Assembly: GCA_013399695.1 (NCBI GenBank)
Contig: VXAU01003514.1
Span: 372,001-436,000 of the forward strand
Length of the DNA: 64,000 nt
DNA from: Formicarius rufipectus
Lineage: Eukaryota; Chordata; Aves; Passeriformes; Formicariidae
Direction: 5' to 3'
Shown: positions 15,495 to 27,694 of the stretch, piece by piece
Position numbering within the stretch: the stretch's first letter is position 1
Layout: each line of letters opens with the position of its first letter
Position numbers and translations under genes: made by a program
The notes under the pieces: generated by a model
The model's input: only the letters and a program-made list of their open reading frames with translations
Databases searched by the model: none
Told to the model about the DNA's origin: nothing

Positions 15495-16452
15495 TCCAGA
15501 GCAAATCTGAAGTCAGCAAATGTAGTGTCTGTCTACAAGAAGAGTTGGAAGGAGGATTCAGGGAACTACAGACCTGACACTCTGCTCTCAGTGGCAGGGA
15601 AAGTTGTGGAACAGATTGCCTTGAGTGCAATCACATGGCATGTGCAGGACCAGGGGATCAGGCCCAGCCAGCGTGGATTCATGAAGGCAAGTCGTGCTTG
15701 ACCAACCTGATCTCTTTCTATGACAAGGTGACCCATCTAGTGGATGAAGGATGGGGTTGTCTTCTACCTCAACTCTAGTAAAGCCTTTTACACCATTTCC
15801 TACAGCATTCCCCTGGAGAAACTGACTGTCCGTGGCTTGAATGGGCACACTCTTCCCAGTCAAAATCTGGCTGGATGGCCGAGCCCAAGGAGTGGTGGTG
15901 AATGGAGTTAAGCCCAGCTGGAGGCCAGTCACGAGTGGTGTTCCCCATGGCTCAGTGTTTGGGCCAGTTCTGTTTGGTGTGTGATTGTCCCCCTGTACTC
16001 AGCACTGCTGAGTCCATACCTCGAATCTTGTGCTCAGTTTTGGGCCCCTCACTTCAAAATAGACATTGAGGTGCTGGAGCAAGTCCAGAGAAGGGCGACA
16101 AAACTGATGAAGGGTCTGGAGCACAAGCCCTGTGAGGAGCAGCTGAGGGAGCTGGGACTGTTGAGCCTGAAGAAAAGGATGTTCCAGGGAGATGTTATTG
16201 CCCTCCACAACTACCTGAAAGGAGGTTGTGGCAAGGTGAATGTTGGTGTCGTCTCCCAAGTAACAAGTGATAGGACGAGAACGAACAGCTTTAAGTTTCA
16301 CCAAGGGAGGTTTAGATTGGATATTAGGAAAAGCTTCTTCACCAAAAGGGTTGTCAAGCATTAAAACAGGCTGCACAAGGAAGTAGTGGAGTCACAGTTC
16401 TTGGAATTATTTAAAAGATGTGTAGATGTGGCACTTAAGGGCATGGTCTAAT
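15495..16452 (+). mobile_element. CR1 LINE remnant (reverse-transcriptase part, internally deleted)
   Basis: Translation of the plus strand gives CR1-type ORF2 text in broken frames: a VYKK...GNYRP segment near 15,530-15,570, KVVEQIALSAIT near 15,600, then YDKV/SKAF-type and GVP.GSV.GPVLF-like stretches. The C-terminal part (15,981-16,364) is an unbroken 127-codon frame with the CR1 signatures VPLYSAL, VQRRATKL, GLEHK and LNYLKGG-like text, followed by HWNRL-like codons in shifted frame. Around 15,975-15,985 the sequence jumps from GPVLF directly to the VPLYSAL block, so roughly 110-130 codons, including the catalytic FADD box, are missing. Stops and frameshifts show a dead copy. The 3' end stops short of the usual octamer tail. 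Confidence 0.9.
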
Positions 16453-16996
16453 TCTTTTACTTCTATAGATCAGGCTCTAGATTCTCTTTGCACTATTTTG
16501 CTGTTGTTCAAGAGACATGAAGCCTGCATTGTTTTCTACATTACCTGTACACAGAGGAATATGATATTCAGAAATGTAATTTAAAATCAGGCAGGAGGAA
16601 TTCTTGACTGATATTCATCGCTCCTCTTGTGTATGTTCACTGCTTCAGCTGCAAGTATGGACACTGTCCCATGTTACCAGGACCCCTGCAGATTTTCTTT
16701 ACATGCTTAATTGAGAGAGGCCAGATTCCAACAGAAAAAATAGCAGTATGATATTTGTCACTCCATGAAGTACTTTGGGAAAGCAAGAGATGTGACTATA
16801 TTCCCTAATAATTCAACAAGACTTCACAATCTGCAACTTTCTCCTCTGTTTTCAACTCACTCCCTTTCATAAGTTTCTCAACCTCCATAAGGAAGGGCTT
16901 TGTGACATTTTATATGACAGGAGATACCATAGGATGAGCTCAATTGCACGTAACTAGTTCATATCTCCAATCCTTTTTTCCTTCTTTTTTTCCATT

Positions 16997-17024
16997 GTTT
17001 GTTTGTTTGTTTGTTTGTTTGTTT
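16997..17024. repeat. (GTTT)7 microsatellite
   Basis: Seven uninterrupted GTTT units in intergenic DNA, preceded by a pyrimidine-rich stretch. Probably length-polymorphic. Confidence 0.95.
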
Positions 17025-17046
17025 TTAAAAGACTGGCTTTCCTTCA

Positions 17047-17047
17047 N
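17047..17047. other. Single undetermined base
   Basis: One N in AT-rich intergenic sequence just after a GTTT microsatellite; probably a base-calling uncertainty near the repeat. Confidence 0.9.
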
Positions 17048-20000
17048 TTCCCAAAGCTACAAGTGGCCTGTGTTAACACCACTGATGGTCGATGAACTCA
17101 GAATGATCTGAGATGGTAATCACATTCACACACATACAATCTTCCTCTTTTCCTGTAGCAAAACCACTATCATCCACCAGCCCATCTTTCCACAAACATC
17201 TCCAAATTATTCAATTCCCTCAAATCCCAAGATTTTAAGACATTTCCTAATGAGGTGAACTGTATGACTTGTTTTAGACAAGGTAAAAATGCCCATGATC
17301 TGTTGCACCTCACTTCTCCCCATACACCACTAAATCATTCCTTCATACTGTTTGAGAAGTCTGTCCCAGGTAAAAAGTATCACAAAACTTGCAGAGAGGC
17401 ATTAAATTGATTTTCCACTTAAAATTACGGTTCTATAACAACTTAACTGAAGGTCTGCTGTGGTATGTTTGCACAGCAGTTTGAGTAGCAGAGCATTACT
17501 ACAGGAAACCCCTTTTCTTTCCATTGGTTCCACACATCATATGTATGATTACAGTATTAGTAATATTCATCATAATACTGTTATGAAGTAAAAAGCAGGT
17601 TGACTTGATACCTATTCACCAGAACATAAGAATTTGTCCAATGCCTGTTTGTTCCAACCTTGTTCACGTTCTACTGCTCTCTCTGATTTCTTCATTAGCT
17701 TCCCATGCTACATCCAAATCGAAGTTCCTTCAAGATAAAAAACAAAACTTGCGGCTTTATTTCTGTACTAACTACTTAGTACTATTGTTTTCCTATTCAA
17801 GACAGCTCCAAGATCTTCCTTCACATTGCTCTGCCAATAGTCCCTATCAGCCAAAGTCCTCTCTGCATACCATGATCAGCACTGAATGCCTCAGAGAGGT
17901 AACAAAACTCTCATAATTGTGTAATAATTCACCTCAGAGAAGTTTGTTCCTTGTGACAGGATGCTAGTGGTCAGCTTAAGCATTCATGTCCAGAGTTAAT
18001 GGAATTAAAGACTATCTGCAGTGTTCAGGATGCAGCAGGCAATGCAGTGAAGAAGGAAACAATGAGATGTTTGAAAAGCATCTTGGATCACAGACATATT
18101 TTCTTGTTTTTAAGCATTCATTTTATTCCTTTCAATAATTCATGCCAAAGTGATCAAGGTTCTCAGAATTTCTATGGCCAGAGACAAGAAGAGTTGTACT
18201 GGGTACAATCTGAGCATCATAGTCCAAATTTTAGTCACCTATGTCCCTATAAAAGATGATAATTTTCCCTTCCTGAAGACATAGTTGTCTTCTGAAAAGT
18301 GATTTTCATATTGCCAGCATGTGCTTACCCAGATCTTCTGCTTGGGAAAATGCTCGGCCAGACCAGAACCAACCATTCATTGGCCTAGACAATCCCAGTG
18401 TGGTCAGGCGAAACAGAAGACAGGGAGGCAAGTGTCTTCTGATGGTTCCTTCTTAAACCAGCAATATTTGATGAGATGGGGTCATGGATGAGGGGATTGT
18501 ATCTTTTAGCATGTGGTGGGGGCTTGTCAGCAAGCCCTCAAAATGAGGTTATCAAGGAGTCCCCTCCAAGCACAAATCAAATCTGCCATGCGCTGTCACC
18601 AGGTGGGCTGAAAGGGGTTGTGGAAATAGTCCATCTAACACAGTAGGCTGTAACCAACAACAGCCACTGTATTTCCCCAACACACCTTCACAGCCTCTAG
18701 TAGTCTATGCCCTGAACTCAGGTGCACTTTCAGTCCCCATAGCACCTTACAGCAATCAGTCCAACAACACTTCCCTGACCTTCCTCACCTTTGCTTAAGG
18801 TGAACACATGTAAACAAGCTAAGGCTTTCAAGAGAAATTTGAAAGGCTCAAATTACACACAAACTGTAAAATGAGTGATATGCACTTATGCATCTTAATG
18901 GGACTGACAATGGCCAACATAGTGCACTTTAGGCCCCTATTCATAGCCAGGTTTCACAGACAGCTGAATAAAACACACTTCCCTGGAGTTATAAAACAGC
19001 AAGAGAGGACTGCCCAGGGATGAATTCTGTTCATCTGAGTTAGTGAATATGTAAACAAAAGAATAGCTGTTGTTTCATCAGTTTCTTCTGGGTTTATCTG
19101 CTGCAGAAAAGGTTAAGCATAGTGAACAGGTGGAGTCTTTTCCGATATGTTTATTTTATTAGTACATGCCCTTGAACTAACACTGCATTTCACACTTACA
19201 CACCTGATAAGCGACTGAAAGAACCTGGATCTGGGACTGAGAACTCAGTAGAGAAAGGAAGGACAGGAGGGAGACGGGTGCATTTCAGTACAGATAAGGA
19301 GTTCCAATTATCATACTCATGCAAAAGGCAGGACAGAAATGGCTCACCTTGCAGAGGACATATTTGCACGCTCTTCAAAATGGATCTTAAAATACCAAGC
19401 TTGAGACAAGTCCCATTTTAAAATCTCCCCACCTGTTTCTCAATAATAGTGCCATCTGTTTTGGCCTGTGAGGTTGTCTCTGTTAGGTGAGACATTTTGG
19501 GATAAAAAGGCATACTGAGCTATCTCCCTCTAGCTTATCCATAGCCCAAGATAGGCAGGTGGGTAAACCTGAGGAATTCCTTTCTGTGAAGTGTCACTGA
19601 TGGTACCAACCACAGGCTGACTCTTACAGGCTAGTGGATGAGCCCTGCCCTGATGGCTGTCACCATACCATGGCCATTTCCTAATACATACTGGTTTTCA
19701 GTCTGCATACACTCCCGTACGTGGATTCATTACTTCCAGGAGAGCAGCAAGCCTTGGACTTGGGCTGAGGCATGTGCCTAGCTAAGCTCAGAGACAGAAG
19801 TACTGTAGCATCGTGAAGGGTTAATGAAGCTCTCAGCTGCCAAATTGAAGACTTACAAAAGAGAAACAGGGGCACACTGAAAAGCATGGTCTTGGCACTG
19901 ACTTCTCTGTCCTGTGGTCCCACTTTTTGGGGTCTGCAAGGCACTGCTGCAAAGTGAACTCAGCATCCTGCAGCAGGTGTCTGGCCTTCAGGTTCAACCT

Positions 20001-21672
20001 GGCAGTCAAAGATCCAGTGGGTTGAGACCCACTCCAAGGGGCTCCCTCCAAGTCAGTTCTTCATTCTCTCCCTCAAGACAAACTGCTTCTCTTCCACTCT
20101 TGATTTCTCCTGGACCTTTTTTCCCTTAGGAATGAAGCTCCAGCAACTCCATACAGCAATGATTGCCTGCTGCTCCCCCTGTCCTCTTTTCCCTGTGTGT
20201 CTATTGCAAATGGAAGTGCAGCAGGGGAAACACCCTCTGGTCCTCAGAGACGTTTTTGAATTTACAGTGTTTCTTTTTTCCAGAACTAGAAAATTTATTT
20301 TATTTGAAGTAGTCTTTTTTACAGACACATATTTTAGAGACCACTACAACTCTGAAGGTGTAATTATTTCCTTTGCACATGCACAGTTAGCAGCCAGAGT
20401 GATTTTCTCCATCATATCCCTCCAGCTGCACACAGCTACTGGCCTCACCCAGATTCACTCCCACCTTTATCTGAGGGCTTGGTTTCATAACTCTCCAGCA
20501 GAAATTAAAATGGGGCTTGAGCAGAGCAGGTCATTTGGGAACTTCATGACTTTTGATTTTTTGGCAGCTCACTTCTGCTAGAAGGTGGACACAATGACCA
20601 CTAGCTCATTTCCTAGCTCTCACTAAATGTCTCAGTAGGAAAACAACATTCCCTAACAAGTGCTATGGAATGTGTTCTCAGCTCATCTGAATGCAGCTGG
20701 GGCTGAAGTTTGACACTTATTATAAATCGAGCACAGTTAGCACAAAGCCATCAGGTCTGTGATCCTGCGGCATCAATAACTCCCCAGCTTCTCTCTGGAT
20801 TTCTTTCCCTTTTCTCCTCCCCTGCCTCCACATTGTTTTCTTTTCCTTCACATTTCTCAAGCCATAAAAGACCTCCTGATTTTAGTATTTTTGTGCACTT
20901 TGTTTTTCTTTATGAGGGATTTGCCCTCCCTCTCTCAATTCTCTTGGCTACTCTCCATCTTCCTTATGTGAACCAAGAAATTCCTGACAGCTGCACTTCC
21001 CATCTTGTGTTTTGCCATCATTGTCATTTTGTTTGTCTGCATGCGAGTGTGAGAGAAATGCAGCCAGCCTAGTGACATGGTTTGAATCCTACACTAATTG
21101 GAGGTGGAGTCAAACACTCCAACTCTCCTTACAGCAGCTGCTTCCCTGAAGACCGACAGCCATAGCTTGGTGACAAAAGTCCAAGCTCATAGCCCCAGGA
21201 GCACCTGGGAGAGCACAGAGCTCTTGCTCTGACACACACATTTACCACCCGATTTGTTGAAATCTTACAGCTGCACTTCTCCCTGCATGGTTCTGTTGTT
21301 GATCTGTGCTGGCTTTTTACTTTTATAGCAGACAGCTGTGCTCCATGAAGAGGCTGGGCAGGATTTAACCAATAAATGTTAAAAAACTATCCATTTTTTC
21401 CCTTTTTCACTCTCCAGACTCAAAACACAGCTTTTTCTCCCACATGCACTGGCTGTTTTTTCTGTCTCTTACCCTACGACCTGCACCAGCAGCTGTACAA
21501 CTAGTGCTGTTGCTGTGCCAGGGTCAGATGCTCTCCCACGTTGACGAGAAATTATAACCGACAGTGATTTTGGACAAGCAAGAATCACTGTTGATGTAAA
21601 TCAATGATTTTGAAGAATAATAAATACTGAATCTTACAAAGTCTATCCATAATCCATTACCTCTGAAACACA

Positions 21673-21689
21673 TCTCTCTCTCTCTCTCT
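21673..21689. repeat. (TC)n microsatellite
   Basis: About eight uninterrupted TC dinucleotides in intergenic sequence. Confidence 0.9.
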
Positions 21690-24600
21690 TTATGACTCAG
21701 CATCTGGTAGTGAGCTGAATCCAAACTTCTATACTATCCCATTAAAGACATCTCCAGAATAATTTCTTCATGTATTTCCTAGAATTGTACAAAACCACAA
21801 GAGCAGTTGAGTGAAAAATGCAATAATTCACAGTTATCATAGCAACAATGATAAAATATGTGCTTCCTGCTTATTAATTTTGATTAAGAAAATTATTCAC
21901 ACGGCATCAGATGTTTGGAAAGAAATCCATCTTGTGGTTTGTTAATCAGAAGAACAATATACTCCAGACTATTGAGAGAGGTAACTTTCAGGGCTGAAAG
22001 GTACTGCCAGTTGTTTTTTACAGAAAGATGCTGAGAGTCTACACACATTCTTTTAGCCTGAAATTTGATACAGCCTATCAGTTAATACTACCATCCTGAA
22101 AGCACGTGAGCATACAGTTAATTTTAAGCACATAAGGAGAGGTAAAAATCCAAGATGAGTACTTGTGAGCTTCAAATTGAGTCGATTTTTAATACTTTTT
22201 ATATTTTCAAGTGCTGTGTTGGAAGACAGCTCAGGACAACCTTAACAGCACAAATGGGTTTGGTGCCTTTCTTCTCCCTACCACCTCCAAGTCCTGTATC
22301 CCACTTGGTTTCCTCTGGGACATTCCTTCCTCTCTTGGGCTCCTGCCATCCACTTTGCAACACTTTCCAAGATCCTACCTTCCCATGTTGCTGTCTCCTC
22401 AATGTGTCCTTGGGCTTGCTCCTGGCATTGTTTCCTTAGTGCTACACAATGGATATGTGTAAAGCCCAAGTGAAAATGCCATGTTTCCTTTTTATGTTTT
22501 ACTCACATAAGACTATTTTTCTTCTAACATTTCAATGATACTTTTCCTTTATCATTAGCACTGCCTGTGACATCTCCAAGCACTATAATGTCTCACTTGA
22601 GGAATGTCTTGCCATAGCTTATCAATTTTGGTGTTTCTCTGGGGCTCCAGGTAAAGCTGTTCCATAATGGTTTGATCCTGTAAATAATCCATTACAAGTT
22701 ATTCTTTGTCTGCACACAGGTAAATAAACATCTCACACCTTGTAGATGTGGTTAATTGTGTTGAAAAATCACAAGTTAGTTGATGATTTTAGCGGAACAA
22801 TCAGAACAAAGTATCAAAAGCTGGCTGTGTCCCTGCCTTACCATTTGGAATGATCAGCTTGATGCTGATGCATTTTTTTATGTTCTTTGTTTTGCAAAAC
22901 AAGACAGTTGAGGACAGGATGCAGTCCTAGAGGCTTGGTGAGCAGATCACATCTGTCTTGTTCATCAGTTCTTCAGCTTCTGGGAGATCCACTGGAATAC
23001 AGTATCACCAGAAGGACACATGTTCTATAAATAAGCAATGACAGGCAAAAAGCAATTGAATTAGATCCCCAAAGCTTTACTAAGACAGATGATCCTTGAA
23101 AGCACAGCTAGGATATTAAACATAGTGAAAGTATAATTCTTAATTTCTAGGCATCTGTGAGAATAATTACCATTCTTTTGGGAGTATTGTAGTGACTGAA
23201 GCTGGTAGATGTCTAAATGAGACAATATTTCCTTTTGATATTGCATCATTAAGATAACTGATTCCTATACCCAGACAAATGTTTCATATAACTCTTTCTT
23301 CCCTTTTCTTAATATGTGCAATTGTGAAAAAGCAGCACTATAGGGATTTAGTGGCTGTATCTCTTTATGAATCTGAACTGTGACATGGAGGACTCAGTGA
23401 GTTTATTGATTTTAATTTCTTATATTTAGGATTTATCTTCTCAGCTTTTACTTAACAGCTGAGAATACTCACAGTATTGAAACAGAAGACTGGCTACCCA
23501 AGGGCAAATTTCAGACCCTCATTTCTCCACCTGTGCATTTATTTGTTTGCTTCTGGATGGATACCAGCTGCCAGGCTTTGATCCAGGCTTTGATCAAGAG
23601 TGGCTAGCGGGTACACTTTGTGAGAGAGCATTCCTCTCAGTCTCCATAACCACAGCTGAGGCAGGGAGGGACTTTAAGTGGATTTCCGTGATTATCAGCT
23701 GGAAAGATCAGGTATTCCCTTTGAAGACCCTTTGTTACTGAAATCTCGATTATGACCTCTGATTTGGTCTGAAAACCCTAAATTACAAGGTACACAGTAG
23801 CGTCTTCTAGGGGGTAAAGATATCTGAAAGACAGGGGTTGATAGCTGTGGGTGCTAGGATATTTATTTTTCCCAGGAACACAGTCAGAGTGGTCCTGAAA
23901 GGACAGGTAGGGAAAACCTGGTGAGTAATCCTCTTTTCAGACTGTTACATTAGGCCCACCATCCTTTTTTGCATTAATGACAAAAATGCAGAGAGTTTTT
24001 GGCTTAAACCAAACTCAGCACTTCCTGGGCCATTTCAGCATAGAAAGGAGTGTTGAGTCAGGTTAATTTCCTTATTGGAGCATTTAAGGACCAAGCTAAC
24101 AAGGAGCTTCAGGACTGAGAACTCATGTGGCAACACAGGGAAAATGAAGAGATGTGAAACAACAGATGGAGAGTGTCTGTCATGCTCAGAAGAGGTGTTT
24201 TGTCCTGGGGATGCGTAACTGAACTTTGGTGCTAGGAGAAGCAATATCTGTCAATGATTTGTGGTTCACCTTGCTCACTTACCTGTTCTTTCCCCTATGG
24301 CACTGTTTTTATCTTCTTCAACTTCCTTAACATCTATGAGGTAAGTATTTGTACCCTATTGTGTCTCTACATTCCAGCATTCAGAGCCACGGGCTGGATG
24401 CTGCTGCAAGCTTAGATGTTGCTGCCAGAGAGAATTAATGGCCACAGGTTGTTAGGGGGAATGAACTCCAATGAACTCACTTGACTGTCTTGGTTCAGTA
24501 ACACAGGGATTGATGTAAGACTTTCTTTAAAAGGTATTCTACAGATGTGCTTCTTGCCTCCTTTGGCCCCTCTACCCTCCTTTCCTTTACCTTTTCTCTC

Positions 24601-27600
24601 CCAGTACTGCCAAGCCTGGCAGGCCATTACTGCTTTCTCCATCTTCTGTTTTGAGGCAGGATCAGCACCAACCAACCCCGGGGCAGGGCTATGTCCAAGG
24701 CCATTTCCAGTTCTTCCCCATGGAAAGGGCCAGCATGCATTCATGCCCATTATGGATGCAACGGTGGGCTCATTCATGCACTCACTTCTTTCTGCTGTGA
24801 GATTCCCTCACTCTAATGTTCTGTTTTCCTTGGCACAATATATAAGACAAAGGAATTTTTACATCGAAACCTCTCCGGCTCTGGGAAACATTTCCCCATG
24901 CACATGTCCTAGCAAGAGATCTACTGCATCCCTAATTGCATCCAGCACTTGGAATGTGGTGACGTCTCCACATTTCATGACCAAACATAGTCTTTGCCAC
25001 TGCTGAAGAGCAGAACAAGCTCTAACCTACGGTCCTTTATCACTGCTTTCGTTGTGCTGCCCATTTCGATCTATTTGGAGGAAGATTGTGCTGCCTGCTA
25101 CTCATGATGCCAAGCTGTCTGGAAAAGGAGATTTGCTGTATTTCTGCTATTTTTGCTCCTCTCTTTTCACCTTTTTAGCAGTGAGTCAGTCTTCTTCTTC
25201 ATGGTTCTCTCCTTCACAACTCTTCTGGCTCGTGCAAGTGTTTCCTAAAATGGGTGAACGCGCAATGCAAGATGATCCATAAGAGGCTTAGTGCTTCAGC
25301 TTTGCTCCCTTCCAGGGACCATTTAAGTCAAGAAAGCCACTGTTTTGTCTGATGAGAGGATAATGCACAGGGGAACAGTTCTACCATGCTGCACATAAGC
25401 CCGGATGCCGCATCAAAATGGAGACCAGAGTCACAGTAAGCCTATTGTCAGAGGTACCAGAATGAACCCTTTGTACAGTAGCTTCAGATTAATCCTGGTA
25501 TTAGTGAGTCCTGAAAACAACTACAGAGTGTTTTAATCAAACAAAGCACAAACAGTTCTCAGCCTTGGAGCGGAATTGATAAGGGTCATTTCATCACTTC
25601 ATGTTTAAATGCAGACTATGACAGCTGGAGGAACCATGGGGAATACTAATAAAATGGGATAGGAAGAGGAGCCTTGACTGCAGGGAACACCTGACCTCTC
25701 AGTTATCCTTCATCCCAGGTATCGCCTGAATATTTGAACAGGAGTTACTTCTTTTGCTGACATGAGCACTCACAGATCCTCCCACAACCTAGTCATGCAC
25801 TGACTCCTGTCCAGCTCAGTGCTTCTCACACACGTGCTCCTTTCCTTGGGTAAAGATACTTGTGGTGTCCTCTCCCCTAAAAGTGAGATTCTTATTTCCG
25901 GTATCAGACTGGACACATCCACTGCCAACAGCTCTACTACAATATGTGTGCCCACAGCAAATAGCCCTGCTGATTAAACACAGATGCAAAGTATCCTTTT
26001 AGCAGTAAAGCAAACATTATAAAAAAGAGCCTTCACAGTTTTCCTTTTTTCCCTACTCTATAGAATTATTCAAGATTGGGTTTTGGGTTCTTCTAGAAAG
26101 TGTAGCCCAGCTTGAGTTTTTGATGAACATATTGATTGCACCCACCTGCTGATCTGCTAGAGGGGGAAAATGAGCCCTTTAGTAGCCCCATGGCAGTTTG
26201 GCTGAACTCCTTACTGTGTTGGACTAAATTAGTCATGGTTACTTTGACAGCATTCCACTACATCATGCAATACAGATATAATTCAAGACAATGGAGTATC
26301 ACTAGCCTTCAATGACTGCACTTAAATCACATCATAGGTGAGTTCATGAGTTACAGTCCAAGAGAAGCAGTTTTTCCAGGCATCTCTACAGAGACATGGA
26401 AGTTGAATATGGAAATAGAGACATAATGGTGGGAGAGTTTTCAGAGGAGCTTCAGACATAAGGAAGAGAAAAGTTTGGTAGCAGAGAAGATGAACAGCTG
26501 AGGGCTGAACAAAGAGAAAGCAACAACTGTCAGGAACATTTCCACAGCCCAGAAGACAAGAGGCAGCAATAAGCCCCAGCCCCCTTTTCCATGCTCTCAG
26601 GACACTTCTAAGGAAAGCTGTCTGAGCTGTGCACAGGCAAAGATGTTTCCCTGCTTGGGTTCTGCTTGAGCACACCAAGCCCTGATCCCTCCACAGGGAC
26701 TAAGCTCTGCAACAAGGCAGGGGTAGCCCAGAGGTTGCAGTAGAGGATATGCCCTACAGGGAAGGCTTTTCCTTGCATCACTAGACCAGATCAGTGCTCA
26801 TGCAGGAGGCATAAAAAAACTACACTGCATTGATAAATAGCTGTTTGAAGAAAAATATCAACAAACCAGCTCTGGAAGATACAAGGCAATGGAAAAACAA
26901 ATAACCCACTCGTGCCCAATCTGACAGTCAGGCTATCAGATACCCAAAAAAAAAATTATTTAACCACTGTTTTGCCCTTCCCAGCACTTACTGTGCTGTG
27001 CATTTCTTCCAGTTTTCATGCAGCTTGCATCCCTGAAGCCCAGCTCCACATGATTTGGGGAAGGAAATGTTCGGTCCTAGCTCCATCTGCAGTGATATTA
27101 AAAAAAGTGTTTCCAGGCAGAGGAAGGCAAAAGTTGTGTTTCTTTTCACAGGTTACTTACCTGCACCAAAAGAAAATTATGTAGGAGATTGTCTAAACTA
27201 CTTCTTTTCTGCTGTACTATTTTTTCTGTCAGACCCACTTAGCAGGGCAGTGTTAAGCCTCATCTCCTGGCTGCCAGGAAGAGTGGCTGGCAGAGTCCCC
27301 TGCAAACACTCTCCTGTACTTACTATGCCTGTTGTCAGTAGGAGAGAGCTGCCTCAAAGATGCACACAGGAGAACAGGTTGGCTCTTCAAAACCTGCTTG
27401 ACACACTCACACTGCCAGGCAGCTCCCTGGCAGAGCCAGGCTGGCCTGGGGTAGACACCATGGCCACAAGGCTGGTTGCATCCTGAAACCCAGCCAACAG
27501 CTTCCTTGGTGCCCTGGTCATTCAGGAATGAGTCACAGCCTTGGCCAAGGCTTTCCCATATTCCAGAGAGCCCCAGCATGTACATTTGTCACTTACTGAC

Positions 27601-27692
27601 CCTGTCCTTAGAGATTTTCTCTTCTTCCTCCCTTTGTTTTTTTAATTTTTCCTCTTTTTTTTTTCTTTTTTTTTTTTTTTTTACTAGATAGT

Positions 27693-27694
27693 NN
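27693..27694. other. 2-N assembly gap in poly(T), flanked by duplicated sequence
   Basis: Two undetermined bases split a long T tract. The same T-run plus TACTAGATAGT occurs immediately left (ending 27,692) and right (ending about 27,721) of the gap. This looks like two contig ends that overlap but were not merged, rather than a biological tandem duplication. Confidence 0.85.

Noticed and set aside
24545..25006. A 153-codon plus-strand open frame
   Set aside because: Pro/Ser/Phe-rich text typical of translated pyrimidine-rich DNA; no family resemblance.
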